DNA of 44,786 bases from Micromonospora sp. CPCC 205371 (GCF_026130045.1 NZ_JAIBNX010000044.1:1-44786); one strand, 5' to 3'; shown: positions 7,634-16,418, counted from the first letter of the stretch. Made by a program: numbers and translations. The notes: a model not told the origin generated them from the letters alone.

Positions 7634-7816
7634 GGCCTGCCCTTCTCATCTGTTTCCTGTCGTGACTGTCGTGACGGCCTAGGTAGGTTGAGAGCGCGGA
7701 GGCGGCCTGGCTCGTCGGCGGCGCGCATCACATCGGTTGCTGCCGATTGCTCCGCCACACCAGTCTGTGTTGGGGTCGGAGTCCTCCGCGGGGTCGGCGT
7801 CGGCCCGGAGCCGTCC

Positions 7817-8041
7817 TCACCGCCGGCCGCCACGGCGGATCTCGGCTATCTCGGGCAGCGGCCCGTGTTCTCCGGTGATGTCCTGCAGGATCTTCCAGAG
7901 CAGGTCGAAGCGTTCGGAGCCAAGCTGACCGCGCCATAGGTCCAGGACTTCGGCGATGGCCGTGTGTACTTGGCGTTCCAGTGTGCGGCCGGCCGCGGTC
8001 AGCCGCAGTGGGCGGATCCGGGCGTTGCCAGGATCGGTGGG
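7817..8041 (-). pseudogene. MarR-family regulator, 3' half only
   Basis: The minus strand encodes DPGNARIRPLRLTAAGRTLE and then a helical tail, VHTAIAEVLDLWRGQLGSERFDLLWKILQDITG, ending at a stop at 7817. This is the wing and C-terminal dimerisation helices of a MarR-type winged-helix regulator. The recognition helix and N-terminal helices, expected upstream beyond 8041, are missing. Instead the sequence becomes the antisense of the methyltransferase 5' end. The open frame continues upstream only by chance. It reads as a gene cut by a deletion or recombination event. Confidence 0.65.
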
Positions 8042-8058
8042 CGGCCCAGTCCCAACTG

Positions 8059-9039
8059 ATGAGTCTGCTGACGGCCAAATGGCTACCGCCCATCGTTGGT
8101 GTGCTGGCCGAGCTGCGCGTGGCCGACCACCTCGCCGACGGGCCGAAGACGCCCCAGGCCCTCGCCGGGGCAGTGGGCGCGCACCCGACCGCACTGCGCC
8201 GGGTCCTACGCGCGGCGGCCAGTCTGGGCGTGTTCGCCGAAGACGACCAAGGCCAGTTCGCCCTGACACCGATGGCCCAATGGCTGCGTTCGGACGTGCC
8301 GGGCAGCCTCCAGCCAGCGGCGGTGCTGTTCACACTGGAGCCGTTCTGGACCCCGTACGCACACATCAAGCACAGCGTCCTGACCGGCGAACCAGCCTTC
8401 GACACCGTCTACGGCACCACCATCTACAAGTACTTCGCCGAACACCCGCAGCAGGCGGCGTTGTTCGGTGCCACCGCGGCGAGCTTCCACGCCCAAGGCA
8501 TCGCCGACATCGCCGCGACGCACGAGTTCGCCCGCTACGAAACTGTCGTCGACGTTGGCGGCGGCAACGGCGCACTGCTCGCCACCATCCTGAAGGCCAA
8601 CCCCGGCGTGCGAGGTCGGCTGTTCGACCAGCCGGACGTCATCGAGCAGGCCCGCACAGCCGCGACCTTCGACGGCCTCACCGACCGGGTCGAGTTCGTC
8701 GCCGGTGACTTCTTCCAGTCCGTGCCCGGCGGCGACGCGCTGATAGTCAAGAGCTGCCTGCACAACTTCGCCGACGAGCAGGTCATCCAGATCCTGCGGA
8801 CCATCCGCCGCGCCATGCCATCCCACGCCACGCTCCTCGTGGCCGAGACCATCGTTCCCACCGGCAACGGCCAACACTACGCAAAGCTCGACGACATCGA
8901 GATGCTCGTCATCGCCGGCGGAGCCGACCGCGACGAACGCGAATACAGCCTGCTACTCGCAGCAGGCGGATTCGACGTGCAGCAGATCACCAGCTGCGGA
9001 GAACGCTTCTCCCTCATCCAAGCCCAGCCATCGACGTAG
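8059..9039 (+). CDS. SAM-dependent O-methyltransferase (acetylserotonin/hydroxyneurosporene type)
   Basis: A 326-residue small-molecule O-methyltransferase. The N-terminal dimerisation winged helix starts MSLLTAKWLPPIVGVLAELRVADHLADGP and contains ALRRVLRAAASLGVF. The SAM-binding Rossmann motif is VVDVGGGNGALLATIL, followed by RGRLFDQPDVIEQA and FVAGDFFQSVPGGDALIVKSCLHNF, where the Lys-x2-Leu-His segment matches the catalytic region of the family. LLVAETIVP is present near the C-terminus. The substrate is unknown. The ATG at 8059 has no good ribosome binding site, and the first residues expected in the family are missing or merged with the antisense of a MarR fragment, so the 5' end may be damaged. 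Confidence 0.82.
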   Translation: MSLLTAKWLPPIVGVLAELRVADHLADGPKTPQALAGAVGAHPTALRRVLRAAASLGVFAEDDQGQFALTPMAQWLRSDVPGSLQPAAVLFTLEPFWTPYAHIKHSVLTGEPAFDTVYGTTIYKYFAEHPQQAALFGATAASFHAQGIADIAATHEFARYETVVDVGGGNGALLATILKANPGVRGRLFDQPDVIEQARTAATFDGLTDRVEFVAGDFFQSVPGGDALIVKSCLHNFADEQVIQILRTIRRAMPSHATLLVAETIVPTGNGQHYAKLDDIEMLVIAGGADRDEREYSLLLAAGGFDVQQITSCGERFSLIQAQPST

Positions 9040-9173
9040 TCACGACCAGCACCGCGGCGGCGAGCAAGTGCTGGGCGGCGACAGGGTCGGTAAAGTGCAG
9101 ATATGCGGCGCGCACGTCGTCGGCCCGATCGAACAGCACCTGTGGCCACGTCGCTGGCGTGCGTTGCCGGTTG

Positions 9174-10130
9174 TCAGGCCCGAACGGTCCGCACCCCGGG
9201 ACCCTTGCCCCGTGGACTCAAGCCAGGGCGGAGATGCGGCGGGTCGGCGCCAGCCCGGGTGCAGGTCAGGGCCGCGACGTGCCCGGCGTGCTGGAGCACG
9301 GCGCTGACCTCGGTGCGGGACAGGTTGCGGACCGCCTCTGGCCCGGTCAGCTCCAGATCCGCGAGTGCGGCCAGCAGGCCCGCCGTGAACGCGTCGCCGG
9401 CGCCGATGGTGTCGACCACCTCCACGGTCTCGGCCGGGCAGTGGATGGCGCCGGTGGTGGTCAGGGCGTACGCGCCCTCGCCGCCGCGGGTAACGACCAC
9501 GAGGGCGGGGCCAGAGGCGTGCCAGCGAGCGGCGGCCGCTTCGTAGTCAAGCTCTGGGTACAGCCATTTCAGGTCCTCCTGGCTGGCCTTGACGATGTGG
9601 GCGGTGCGGACGTATCGCTCGACCTGGTCGCGTACGGCCTCGTCGAATAGGCCGGGGCGGATGTTGGGGTCGTAGCTGATGAGGGTGTCACCGGCCTGGC
9701 GGAGTCGCTCGAGCCGGCCGAGGAGTTCGGTGCGGCCCGGTGGCATAAGGCAGGCGAGCGAGCCGGTGTGCACCACTTGGGCACCATCGCCCACCGCGGC
9801 GAGCTCGGCGCCGGTCCAGCGCCAGTCCGCGGTGCCCTCCACATAGAACTCGTACCTGGCGGCGCCGGCGGCATCGAGGGTCACGGCGGCCAGCGTGGCG
9901 GGTTCTCGTGCGTCGACGGCGTGCCGCAGGTCGACGCCGTTTGCTTGGATGTGTTCGCGCAGCCGCCGGCCGAGGCCGCCGCGGGACAGCCGTGCGTGCA
10001 GGGTGGTTTTGTGGCCGAGCCGGGCGAGGGCGACCGCGACGTTGACCGGGCTGCCGCCGGGATGAGCGGTGAACGCGCCGTCGTCGCGTTCTACCAGGTC
10101 GACGACGGCCTCCCCGACGACCGCGAACAC
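9174..10130 (-). CDS. PfkB-family sugar kinase, probable fructokinase
   Basis: A 318-residue ribokinase/PfkB kinase, last gene of the fructan operon. Signature 1 is GGSPVNVAVALARLGHKT near residue 30; signature 2 is VDTIGAGDAFTAGLLAALAD near residue 240, containing the catalytic Asp and the anion-hole GAGD. VVVTRGGEGAYAL is the usual strand before the ATP site. Fructokinase is the natural call because the operon releases fructose; other ketoses or sugar phosphates cannot be excluded. The GTG at 10130 shares one base with the stop TAG of the GH32-like gene (TAGTG), so translation is coupled. The last residues, RPGLSPRGKGPGVRTVRA, are poorly conserved. Confidence 0.87.
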   Translation of the reverse strand: MFAVVGEAVVDLVERDDGAFTAHPGGSPVNVAVALARLGHKTTLHARLSRGGLGRRLREHIQANGVDLRHAVDAREPATLAAVTLDAAGAARYEFYVEGTADWRWTGAELAAVGDGAQVVHTGSLACLMPPGRTELLGRLERLRQAGDTLISYDPNIRPGLFDEAVRDQVERYVRTAHIVKASQEDLKWLYPELDYEAAAARWHASGPALVVVTRGGEGAYALTTTGAIHCPAETVEVVDTIGAGDAFTAGLLAALADLELTGPEAVRNLSRTEVSAVLQHAGHVAALTCTRAGADPPHLRPGLSPRGKGPGVRTVRA

Positions 10131-11086
10131 TACGCGCCCGCCTTGACGGCGATGTGGCCGGTGGGGCTGACCTCTACCGGCATCGGGTCGCTGAGGTCGC
10201 CGACAAAGGCGCCATCGGCGTCGACGTTGCGGAACGCGAGCATGACCCACCGGCCGTTCGGGTCGCGTACGAGCCGTCCACTGTAGAATGAGTCGTCGGT
10301 CAGCGGGTACGCCTGCGCGGGGTCGAACGGTCCGAGTAGTGAGTCGCTGGTGACCGCCCAGACGCCCCCGCTGGCGGAGGTGTCGCGGCGGCTGGCCGCG
10401 AACTCCGGCCGTAGGCAGGAGAAGAGCAGCACCGCGCGGCCATCCACGAGTTCGACCTGAGCCACTTCGAGGTGGCCGAAGCCCGCGCCGGGGGCGGTCA
10501 AGGGCGGTTGCGCTCGCCACGTGAGCAGGTCGGTGGAGCGCGCGTGGCCGATGACGCCCCGGTCGTCGACCGGTCCGTGGTTCGCGCGGGCGGTGAGGAG
10601 CATGTGCCAGCCGTCGCCGTCGGGGTCGGGGAAGACCCACGGGTCGCGCCACGCCTCGTCGTGCCAGGTGCTGGTGCCGTGCTTCTCGTACCAGGTGGGG
10701 TCGGCGGCGAGGACAGGCGAGGCCGGGTGCCGGTGCCAGGTGTAGAGGTCGTCCGATGTGGCCAGTCCGATTCGCTGGATGAGCCCGCCTTCGGTGCTGC
10801 CGGCGCCGGTGTAGTACATGTGCCAGCGGCCGTCCGGCCCTCGTACGATCGAGCCGGTCCAGGTGGCGGTGTCGTCGAATGCCGGGCGGTCGGCGGGCAC
10901 CAGGGCGTCGGCGACTTGTGTCCAGGTCGCCAGGTCGGTGGACACGGCGTGCCCGACGCTGGCGCGCATGTGGCGGCGGTCGGGATCGCCGAGCGCCCGC
11001 GATGCGCGCAGGAAGAAGAGGTGGTAGGTGTCGCCGTCCTGGGCGAGCCAGAAGTCCCACAGCCAGGCGTCCGGAAGTCGAAGCAT
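10130..11086 (-). CDS. Cytoplasmic GH32/GH68-like beta-fructofuranosidase family enzyme
   Basis: A 318-residue five-bladed beta-propeller glycosidase without a signal peptide. Near the N-terminus, DAWLWDFWLAQDGDTYHLFFL has the catalytic Asp in a WDFW context in place of the usual WMNDPN. ATWTGSIV corresponds to the WSGS strand, and WRDPWVFPDPDGDGW gives the RDP transition-state stabiliser. HLEVAQVELVDG may supply the acid/base Glu. It lacks the C-terminal beta-sandwich of long GH32 enzymes. The context (GH172, importer, fructokinase) implies cleavage of an imported fructooligosaccharide or of the product opened from difructose anhydride. The ATG at 11086 follows AAAGGACGAC. Confidence 0.82.
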   Translation of the reverse strand: MLRLPDAWLWDFWLAQDGDTYHLFFLRASRALGDPDRRHMRASVGHAVSTDLATWTQVADALVPADRPAFDDTATWTGSIVRGPDGRWHMYYTGAGSTEGGLIQRIGLATSDDLYTWHRHPASPVLAADPTWYEKHGTSTWHDEAWRDPWVFPDPDGDGWHMLLTARANHGPVDDRGVIGHARSTDLLTWRAQPPLTAPGAGFGHLEVAQVELVDGRAVLLFSCLRPEFAASRRDTSASGGVWAVTSDSLLGPFDPAQAYPLTDDSFYSGRLVRDPNGRWVMLAFRNVDADGAFVGDLSDPMPVEVSPTGHIAVKAGA

Positions 11087-11094
11087 GTCGTCCT

Positions 11095-12123
11095 TTACGT
11101 GTGCGAGGGCGCCGCGACCGACTCGCGTTCGATCAACGGGCAGGGCATGGTGATCCGCGGTGGGTCGCCGGCGAGCCGACCCTCCAGCAAGTCGATCATG
11201 GTGGTGACGGCCCAGGCGCCCATCTCGTAGTGCGGCAGGGCCACCGTGGTCAGGCCGGGGTAGAGGCCGGCGGCGATCAGTTCCTGGTCGTCATAGCCCA
11301 CGATGGACAGATCGAGGGGAATCGTCAGGCCGAGCTCGGCGGCGGCGCGGTAGGCGCCCATCGCCAGCCGGTCGTTGAAGCAGAAGAGGGCGGTCGGCCG
11401 GTCCGCCCGGTCGAGCAGCCGGATCGCGGCCCGGTAGCCGCTGCGCGCGTCCGTCGTCGCGGCCGTTACCAGCTCCGGCCGGTACGGCACGCCGGCGGCC
11501 GCCAGCGCGGCGCGGTAGCCGTCGAGTCGCAGGTGGGTGGCCGGGATGTCGTCCTCGTTGTTGACGAATCCGATCGACCGGTGACCGTGCTCGAGCAGGT
11601 GCCGTACCGCGGCCTGCGCCCCGCCGAACTCGTCCGGTACCACCGAGGAGATCGCCGGGTCCGCGGAGCTGGCGTCCAGCAGCACGACAGGCATGGTCCG
11701 CAGCTCTGCCGGCACCTCCACCTTGCGGTGGTACATGGTTGCGTAAAGGACACCGTCGGCGCGGTGTTGGGCGAGCGCCCGGATCTCGCGCTGCTCGACG
11801 TGCGGGTCGTTGCCCGTGGTGAGTAGGATCAGCAACCAGCCGCGTGCCGAGGCGGTTTCCTGCGCACCGAGGATGATGCGCCCGGCGTACGGTGTGGTCG
11901 CGATCTCGTCGCTGAGCAGGCCGAGGGTCTGCGAGCGTTGCAGCCGCAGCCCGCGGGCCAGCCCGTTGGCGGCGTACCCGAGTCGCCGGGCGGCAGCCTG
12001 CACTCTTTCCCTGGTGTCGTCGCTGACGCGCGCGCCGGAGAAGTGGTTGAGCACATGAGACACGGTCGTCACCGAGACACCGGCCTCGGCTGCCACGTCC
12101 CTGATGGTGACCTTGGTTGCCAT
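11095..12123 (-). CDS. LacI-family repressor of the fructan locus
   Basis: A 342-residue LacI/GalR regulator. The N-terminal helix-turn-helix and hinge read VTIRDVAAEAGVSVTTVSHVLN, then RVQAAARRLGYAANGLAR, with the family-typical hinge helix. The rest is a periplasmic-binding-protein fold with LGLLSDEI, PVVLLDAS, HLLEHGHRSIGFV and LSIVGYDDQELIAAGLYPGLTTV. It lies inside the operon, between GH172 and the GH32-like gene. The likely operators are the CAAAA-N2-TTTTG dyads in front of the binding-protein gene and GH91. The inducer is probably fructose, a fructosyl sugar or a difructose anhydride (inference). Confidence 0.92.
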   Translation of the reverse strand: MATKVTIRDVAAEAGVSVTTVSHVLNHFSGARVSDDTRERVQAAARRLGYAANGLARGLRLQRSQTLGLLSDEIATTPYAGRIILGAQETASARGWLLILLTTGNDPHVEQREIRALAQHRADGVLYATMYHRKVEVPAELRTMPVVLLDASSADPAISSVVPDEFGGAQAAVRHLLEHGHRSIGFVNNEDDIPATHLRLDGYRAALAAAGVPYRPELVTAATTDARSGYRAAIRLLDRADRPTALFCFNDRLAMGAYRAAAELGLTIPLDLSIVGYDDQELIAAGLYPGLTTVALPHYEMGAWAVTTMIDLLEGRLAGDPPRITMPCPLIERESVAAPSHT

Positions 12124-12139
12124 AGCTCCGCTGAACCTC

Positions 12140-13264
12140 TCACTCGTCCCAGAGTCCGTGCTCGGGCCATCGGCGCGGCAGCCGTTCTTCGACCGGTGTC
12201 AGGTCCGGCAGCGGGCGGTGCGGGTGGGTTTGATACCAGTACGCGACGCTCGAGTAGTCGTTGCCCTGGTCATTTGCGTGACCATGCTCGATGGTCACTT
12301 TGATGGAACGCTGGAAGCGTACTGGGTCTTCGATGTGGAAGCGGTACATGCTCCATAGGCCGAAGTGTTCCTGGGCGCTGCTGGCCAGCGTGATCCCGTG
12401 GTAGGGGCCGGCGTACGCGCCACTGGGGAAGCCCCACGCGGCGTTGAAGTAGTCCTCGGTGCCGGTGCCGTGCAGCGACGGCGGCCACTGCTCACCGTCG
12501 ATGAAGATCATGTCGTCTCCCTCGCCCGGCCAGGTGTAGACCTGGTTCGAGGCGTCGAAGTTGTCGATGTTGAGCAGGCAGCCGACGTAGTGACCGGTGC
12601 CCTCTGCCTCCAGGATCACGTAGTTGTCGGCGCCGGTGAGGTTGGTGCCGGGCAGATCCCAGGGCGCCGGCTTAGCGTCCCCCGCAGACGTGTGCACCAC
12701 CTTCTGGCAGGGTCGTTCGGAGCGCCATTGCGCGTGGAAGCGGCCGATGTCGTCGGGGGTGGGCTCGTCGGTCAGCTCGTAGTCGACGTAGTAGAAAAGG
12801 TTCTCGATCGGCTGGTCGCTCTCGTTGCGGATCTGCACCCGCGCGCCGGTCGCGAACGGCATCGGGAAGTAGGAGTTCATCGCGGCGGCGAACGGGCCCT
12901 TGGGCCCGCGCCGTGGTCCGGTGACCATGCTGATGGGCAAGGCGACGAAGTGCGCCGACACGGCGTGACCGACGCCGAAGAAGTCGCCGAGCGGTGTACG
13001 GACGCTGGGGTTTTCCTCGCCGTCCCAGAACATCTCCAGGACGAGTTTGCGCAGGTACATCGGCGAGTAGCACCGGGTGGTGAGCCATATGTGCGCGATC
13101 ACGCCGGCGCCGGTGATGTCGGCCAACACGTGCGTGTCGCCGGGGGGCACGGTCCGGAAGTCGCGGTTGCCGCCGGTGCGGTCCCAGCTGGACTCCCTGC
13201 GGGTGCGGCCGGGTTTGATCCGGGGAAGACCGGCGAGCGGGCTGGTCGGCTGCCAGAATGTCAT
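12140..13264 (-). CDS. GH172 (DUF2961) enzyme, probable difructose-anhydride hydrolase/alpha-fructofuranosidase
   Basis: A 374-residue protein without a signal peptide. DUF2961 features: ADITGAGVIAHIWLTT near residue 50, LRKLVLEMFWDGEENPSVRTPLGDFFGVG, FPMPFATGARVQIRNES, then HGTGTEDYFNAAWGFPSG with the Glu-Asp of the active-site region, and PYHGITL. Characterised members of this family (GH172) are alpha-D-fructofuranosidases and difructose dianhydride synthase/hydrolases, and some act on arabinofuranosides. Next to GH91 and a fructokinase, hydrolysis of difructose anhydride after import is the best inference. The ATG at 13264 follows AAAGGAATC. The gene lies 27 bp downstream of the permease gene. 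Confidence 0.85.
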   Translation of the reverse strand: MTFWQPTSPLAGLPRIKPGRTRRESSWDRTGGNRDFRTVPPGDTHVLADITGAGVIAHIWLTTRCYSPMYLRKLVLEMFWDGEENPSVRTPLGDFFGVGHAVSAHFVALPISMVTGPRRGPKGPFAAAMNSYFPMPFATGARVQIRNESDQPIENLFYYVDYELTDEPTPDDIGRFHAQWRSERPCQKVVHTSAGDAKPAPWDLPGTNLTGADNYVILEAEGTGHYVGCLLNIDNFDASNQVYTWPGEGDDMIFIDGEQWPPSLHGTGTEDYFNAAWGFPSGAYAGPYHGITLASSAQEHFGLWSMYRFHIEDPVRFQRSIKVTIEHGHANDQGNDYSSVAYWYQTHPHRPLPDLTPVEERLPRRWPEHGLWDE

Positions 13265-13291
13265 CTGATTCCTTTCACACGGAGCGCGCGG

Positions 13292-14104
13292 TCAGCCTTT
13301 GACCGCACCGAGGCTCAGGCCGGCGACGATGCGCCGCTGCAGCAGCAGCGTGAGCACCACGGCCGGAAGCGAATAGAGCGTGGCGAGTGCGGTCATCGGC
13401 CCCCAGTCCAGACCGAATTGCGTCTGCAGGTTGGCGATGGCCAGCGGTGTGGTCTGCGCGCGAAGCGATGTGAGCAGCAGCGCGAACAGGAACTCGTTCC
13501 AGGAGGCGAGGAAGGCGAAGATTCCGGTGACCGCCAGCCCACCAGAGGTGACGGGCAGGATGACCCTCCACAGTGCCGCGGGGCGGGAGCAGCCATCTAC
13601 CAGCGCCGCTTCCTCGATCTCCCTGGGCACCGACTCGAAGAAGCTGGCCAGCAGCCAGATCGCCAGCGGCAACGCGATGGTCGTCTGGGCCAGCGCGAGT
13701 CCGGTGGGGGTGTCGCTCAGCCGCAGTCCGCCCATGATGCCCATCAGCGGTACGCCGATCGCTACGGCAGGCGTCATCCGCACCAGCAGCGAACCGGCGA
13801 GCAGTACCCGGCCGGCGCGGGTGCGGTATCGGGTGATGCCCCACGCCGCCGGCACCGCTAGGGCCAGGGAGAGCACCGTGGTGATGGCGGCGGTGCTCAC
13901 GCTGTTGAGGAACGAGTCGGCGACGCCCTCGCGGGCGAGCGCGGTGCGGTAGTTGTCGAGCGAGAACCGCTGCGGCAGCACGGTCGGCGGTACCGCGATC
14001 GCGTCGACCGGCGGCTTCAACGAGGTTAGTACCAAATAGACGAACGGAAACGCGTAGACCAGCACCACGAGCCCGGCGACCGTCCACAATAGAGCGCGCT
14101 TCAT
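13292..14104 (-). CDS. ABC sugar importer permease (MalG/CUT1 type)
   Basis: A 270-residue integral membrane protein with six predicted segments, starting MKRALLWTVAGLVVLVYAFPFVYLVLTS. The permease EAA loop, EEAALVDGCSRPAALWRVILP, is the docking site for the ATPase. It ends LLLQRRIVAGLSLGAVKG, the canonical MalG-type C-terminus. The ATG at 14104 overlaps the stop of the first permease (ATGA). No ABC ATPase gene occurs in the operon; in actinomycetes such CUT1 importers commonly share an MsiK-type ATPase encoded elsewhere. The substrate by context is a difructose anhydride or a short fructooligosaccharide. Confidence 0.92.
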   Translation of the reverse strand: MKRALLWTVAGLVVLVYAFPFVYLVLTSLKPPVDAIAVPPTVLPQRFSLDNYRTALAREGVADSFLNSVSTAAITTVLSLALAVPAAWGITRYRTRAGRVLLAGSLLVRMTPAVAIGVPLMGIMGGLRLSDTPTGLALAQTTIALPLAIWLLASFFESVPREIEEAALVDGCSRPAALWRVILPVTSGGLAVTGIFAFLASWNEFLFALLLTSLRAQTTPLAIANLQTQFGLDWGPMTALATLYSLPAVVLTLLLQRRIVAGLSLGAVKG

Positions 14105-15054
14105 CGGTCGCTCCACAGGGTGCGTGCCGCCACCAGGGCAACGGCCATCATTACGGCCATGAACATGGTGCTGACCGCCGCCGCGGTGCCGGGATCGTTG
14201 AACGTGACCATCGTCTTGTACACGGTCAGGCTCAACGTCTCCGACGCCGACTGCGGCCCGCCGTCGGTCTGCACCAGGATCACGTCGAAGGCGCGGGCCG
14301 CGTCCACGCCCCGGATGACGAGCGCCACCGCGATCACCGGGCGCAGCAGCGGCAAGGTGATGCTGCGCAGCATCCGCAGGCCGCCGGCGCCGTCGAGCCG
14401 GGCCGCCTCGTACAGGTCCGGCGCGATCGACTGCAGACCGGCGTAGAGCACCAGCGTCATGAATGACGTTGTCAGCCACACGTCCGGGATCGCGACCGAG
14501 AAGAGCACGATGTCCGGGTCGCTGAGCCAGGACACAGCGGCCGGCGAATCCACCAGGCCCACCCGGTACAGCAACTCGTTGAGGATGCCGAAGTTGTCGA
14601 TCATCAGGAAGCGCCACAGCAGCCCGGCCACCACCGGGGCGATCATCAATGGGTACAGGAACAGCGTCTGCAGCATCCGCGAGCGGGGCCCGAGCGCGTG
14701 GAAGAGCAGGGCCATCCCGAGACCGATGACCAGTTCCGCGAAGACGACCGTCACGGTGTAGACGACGGTCCGGCCGGCGGCGGCCCGGATGGCGGGGTCG
14801 GTCAGCGCGTCGACGTAGTTGTCGAGGCCGACGAATCGCCGTGCGCCCGTCAGGCCGGACCCGGTGTACAGGCTGTCCAGGAGGAGCCTGACGACCGGCC
14901 AGCCGACCAGGCCGAGGAGCACCACTGCCGCCGGTGCGACCAGTAACAGCGCGTACCGGCGCTCGGACATCCGGGCCTGGGCCCGCCGTGGCGGCGGCGT
15001 CCCAGTGGGTACGGCGGGACGGGCGGCGGCCGGTGCCCGCAGCGCGGAGTTCAC
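14101..15054 (-). CDS. ABC sugar importer permease (MalF/CUT1 type)
   Basis: A 317-residue membrane protein. After a Pro/Ala-rich cytoplasmic stretch (about 28 residues) come MSERRYALLLVAPAAVVLLGLVGWPVV and further hydrophobic segments. The EAA loop is YEAARLDGAGGLRMLRSITLPLLRP. DGGPQSASETLSLTVYKT is the usual periplasmic loop of this family. The GTG at 15054 overlaps the stop of the binding-protein gene (GTGA); an internal ATG at the MSERR residues is an alternative start. It pairs with the MalG-type permease encoded just downstream. Confidence 0.9.
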   Translation of the reverse strand: MNSALRAPAAARPAVPTGTPPPRRAQARMSERRYALLLVAPAAVVLLGLVGWPVVRLLLDSLYTGSGLTGARRFVGLDNYVDALTDPAIRAAAGRTVVYTVTVVFAELVIGLGMALLFHALGPRSRMLQTLFLYPLMIAPVVAGLLWRFLMIDNFGILNELLYRVGLVDSPAAVSWLSDPDIVLFSVAIPDVWLTTSFMTLVLYAGLQSIAPDLYEAARLDGAGGLRMLRSITLPLLRPVIAVALVIRGVDAARAFDVILVQTDGGPQSASETLSLTVYKTMVTFNDPGTAAAVSTMFMAVMMAVALVAARTLWSDR

Positions 15055-16340
15055 GTGATGATGCCCTCGATCTTGGCGCGGGCGTCCTTGAGCAGCGCCG
15101 CGTAGTTGGCGCCCGGGAGCAGTGACTTCTGCAGCGTGGGGATCAGCGCGTCGTCGACGATGCGCTGCCAGTGCGGGGTGGCGGGGCGGGTTCGGGTGGC
15201 CGGCGCGTCGAGCGTGGTCAGCAGCGGGCCGAACGCCTCGTAGCCGGCCTGCGACGTGTACTGCTGGTAGGCCGACTTGCGCGCGGCCAGGCCGAGGGTC
15301 GAGGTCAGGCTCAGCGCGTTGTCGTCGTAGCAAGCTTGGATGAACTTGACCGCCTCGGTCTGCTTGGCGCCGCCCTGCGGGAGGCTCAGGTACCACGGGC
15401 CCGGGATCCCGGCGACACCGGCCGTGCCGCCGATCATCGGAGCGACTCCGACCTTGCCGGCGACCGCGGCGTCCTTGGGGATCTGCCGGTACGCGTGGGC
15501 CCAGAACCGGGTCATCGCGGTGCTGCCCTGGTTGAAGAGGTTCTGTGCGGCGTTCCAGTCGGTCTGCTGCGGTCCGGCCGGGTTGACCTTGTGCTTGTTG
15601 GCGAGGTCGGCGTAGAAGGTGAGCGCCGCGAGGTGTCCGGGGTTGTCGACAATGACCTTGCCGGCGTCGTCGAGCACCACGCCCGGCGAGCCCGCCTGCA
15701 GGACGTGGGCCAGCCACTCGGTCTCCACAGCGCCCTTCACGTCAGTGCCGTACAGCTTCCGGTCCGGCCGCGTGAAGAACTTCGCGACGTCGGTGAACTG
15801 CTGCCAGTCCTTCGGCGGGGCGAGAGGATAGCCGTACTTGTCCTGGAACGCGGACCGCTCGGCCGGGTCCTCGAAGAGGTCCTTGCGGTAGAGCAGCACC
15901 TCGGCATTGGTCCACACCGGCATGCCGATGAACTTGCCGTCGACGTTGGCCTCCCTCACCAACGCCGGGAACAGGTCGGCTTTGACCGCGTCGGTGAACA
16001 GCTGGTCGATGCCCGCCAGCTTGGTGGCGAACAGCGGCAGCCACACCGCGTCGACGGCGCAGATGTCGAAGCTGGGCCGGCCGCTGGACAGCTCGCTGGT
16101 GAGCCTGTTGAAAAGTCCGTCGTAGGGCAACTCGACGAGGTTGACCGAAATCCCAGTTGCCTTCTTGTACGCGTCGACGACCGGCTGGAGCTCGACCTTG
16201 CCGCCGCCCTCGCACAGCAGGTTGAGCGTGGTGGCGTCGCCGGACGAGCCGGTGTCGCCACCCCCGGCCCCGCAGGCCGACCCGGCCAGCAGCGTCACAC
16301 CAGCACCGGCGGTCAAGCCCAAGAAGCTCCGTCTGTCCAT
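15051..16340 (-). CDS. Extracellular sugar-binding lipoprotein of the ABC importer
   Basis: A 429-residue solute-binding protein, first gene of the leftward fructan operon. The N-terminus MDRRSFLGLTAGAGVTLLAGSAC has a twin arginine (RRSFLG), a short hydrophobic core and a Cys after GSA, so it looks like a Tat-exported lipoprotein with a relaxed lipobox. The mature part, TTLNLLCEGGGKVELQPVVDAYKKATGISVNLVELP, is the classic family-1 sugar-binding opening, and FNQGSTAMTRFWAHAYRQIP fits the same family. The ATG at 16340 follows GGAGCGATCAT. Longer upstream frames cross the operator region and are not used. Confidence 0.9.
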   Translation of the reverse strand: MDRRSFLGLTAGAGVTLLAGSACGAGGGDTGSSGDATTLNLLCEGGGKVELQPVVDAYKKATGISVNLVELPYDGLFNRLTSELSSGRPSFDICAVDAVWLPLFATKLAGIDQLFTDAVKADLFPALVREANVDGKFIGMPVWTNAEVLLYRKDLFEDPAERSAFQDKYGYPLAPPKDWQQFTDVAKFFTRPDRKLYGTDVKGAVETEWLAHVLQAGSPGVVLDDAGKVIVDNPGHLAALTFYADLANKHKVNPAGPQQTDWNAAQNLFNQGSTAMTRFWAHAYRQIPKDAAVAGKVGVAPMIGGTAGVAGIPGPWYLSLPQGGAKQTEAVKFIQACYDDNALSLTSTLGLAARKSAYQQYTSQAGYEAFGPLLTTLDAPATRTRPATPHWQRIVDDALIPTLQKSLLPGANYAALLKDARAKIEGIIT

Positions 16341-16392
16341 ATGATCGCTCCGTCCCAGGAGTAGCAGGCACGTTACCGCAGGCCAGGCTCGA

Positions 16393-16418
16393 CAAAAGCT
16401 TTTGCCAAAACCTTTTGG
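16393..16418. promoter_or_regulatory. Operator pair, operon side (probable LacI sites)
   Basis: Two adjacent dyads: CAAAAGCTTTTG at 16393-16404 (perfect) and CCAAAACCTTTTGG at 16405-16418 (perfect arms, CC centre). They start 53 bp upstream of the binding-protein ATG, where they would block a leftward promoter. CAAAA-N2-TTTTG with a central pair is the usual form of a LacI-family site, and the operon encodes a LacI-type protein. The sites stand out strongly in this GC-rich DNA. Confidence 0.8.

Noticed and set aside
9016-9150. Minus-strand peptide WPQVLFDRADDVRAAYLHFTD followed by PVAAQHLLAAA, between the methyltransferase and kinase genes.
   Set aside because: It looks protein-like and may be a gene remnant, but it is too short to name and overlaps both neighbours.
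9174-11060. A single 628-codon leftward frame suggesting a GH32-kinase fusion.
   Set aside because: The upstream part is an out-of-frame shadow of the GH32-like gene. The kinase has its own GTG at 10130 overlapping the GH32-like stop.
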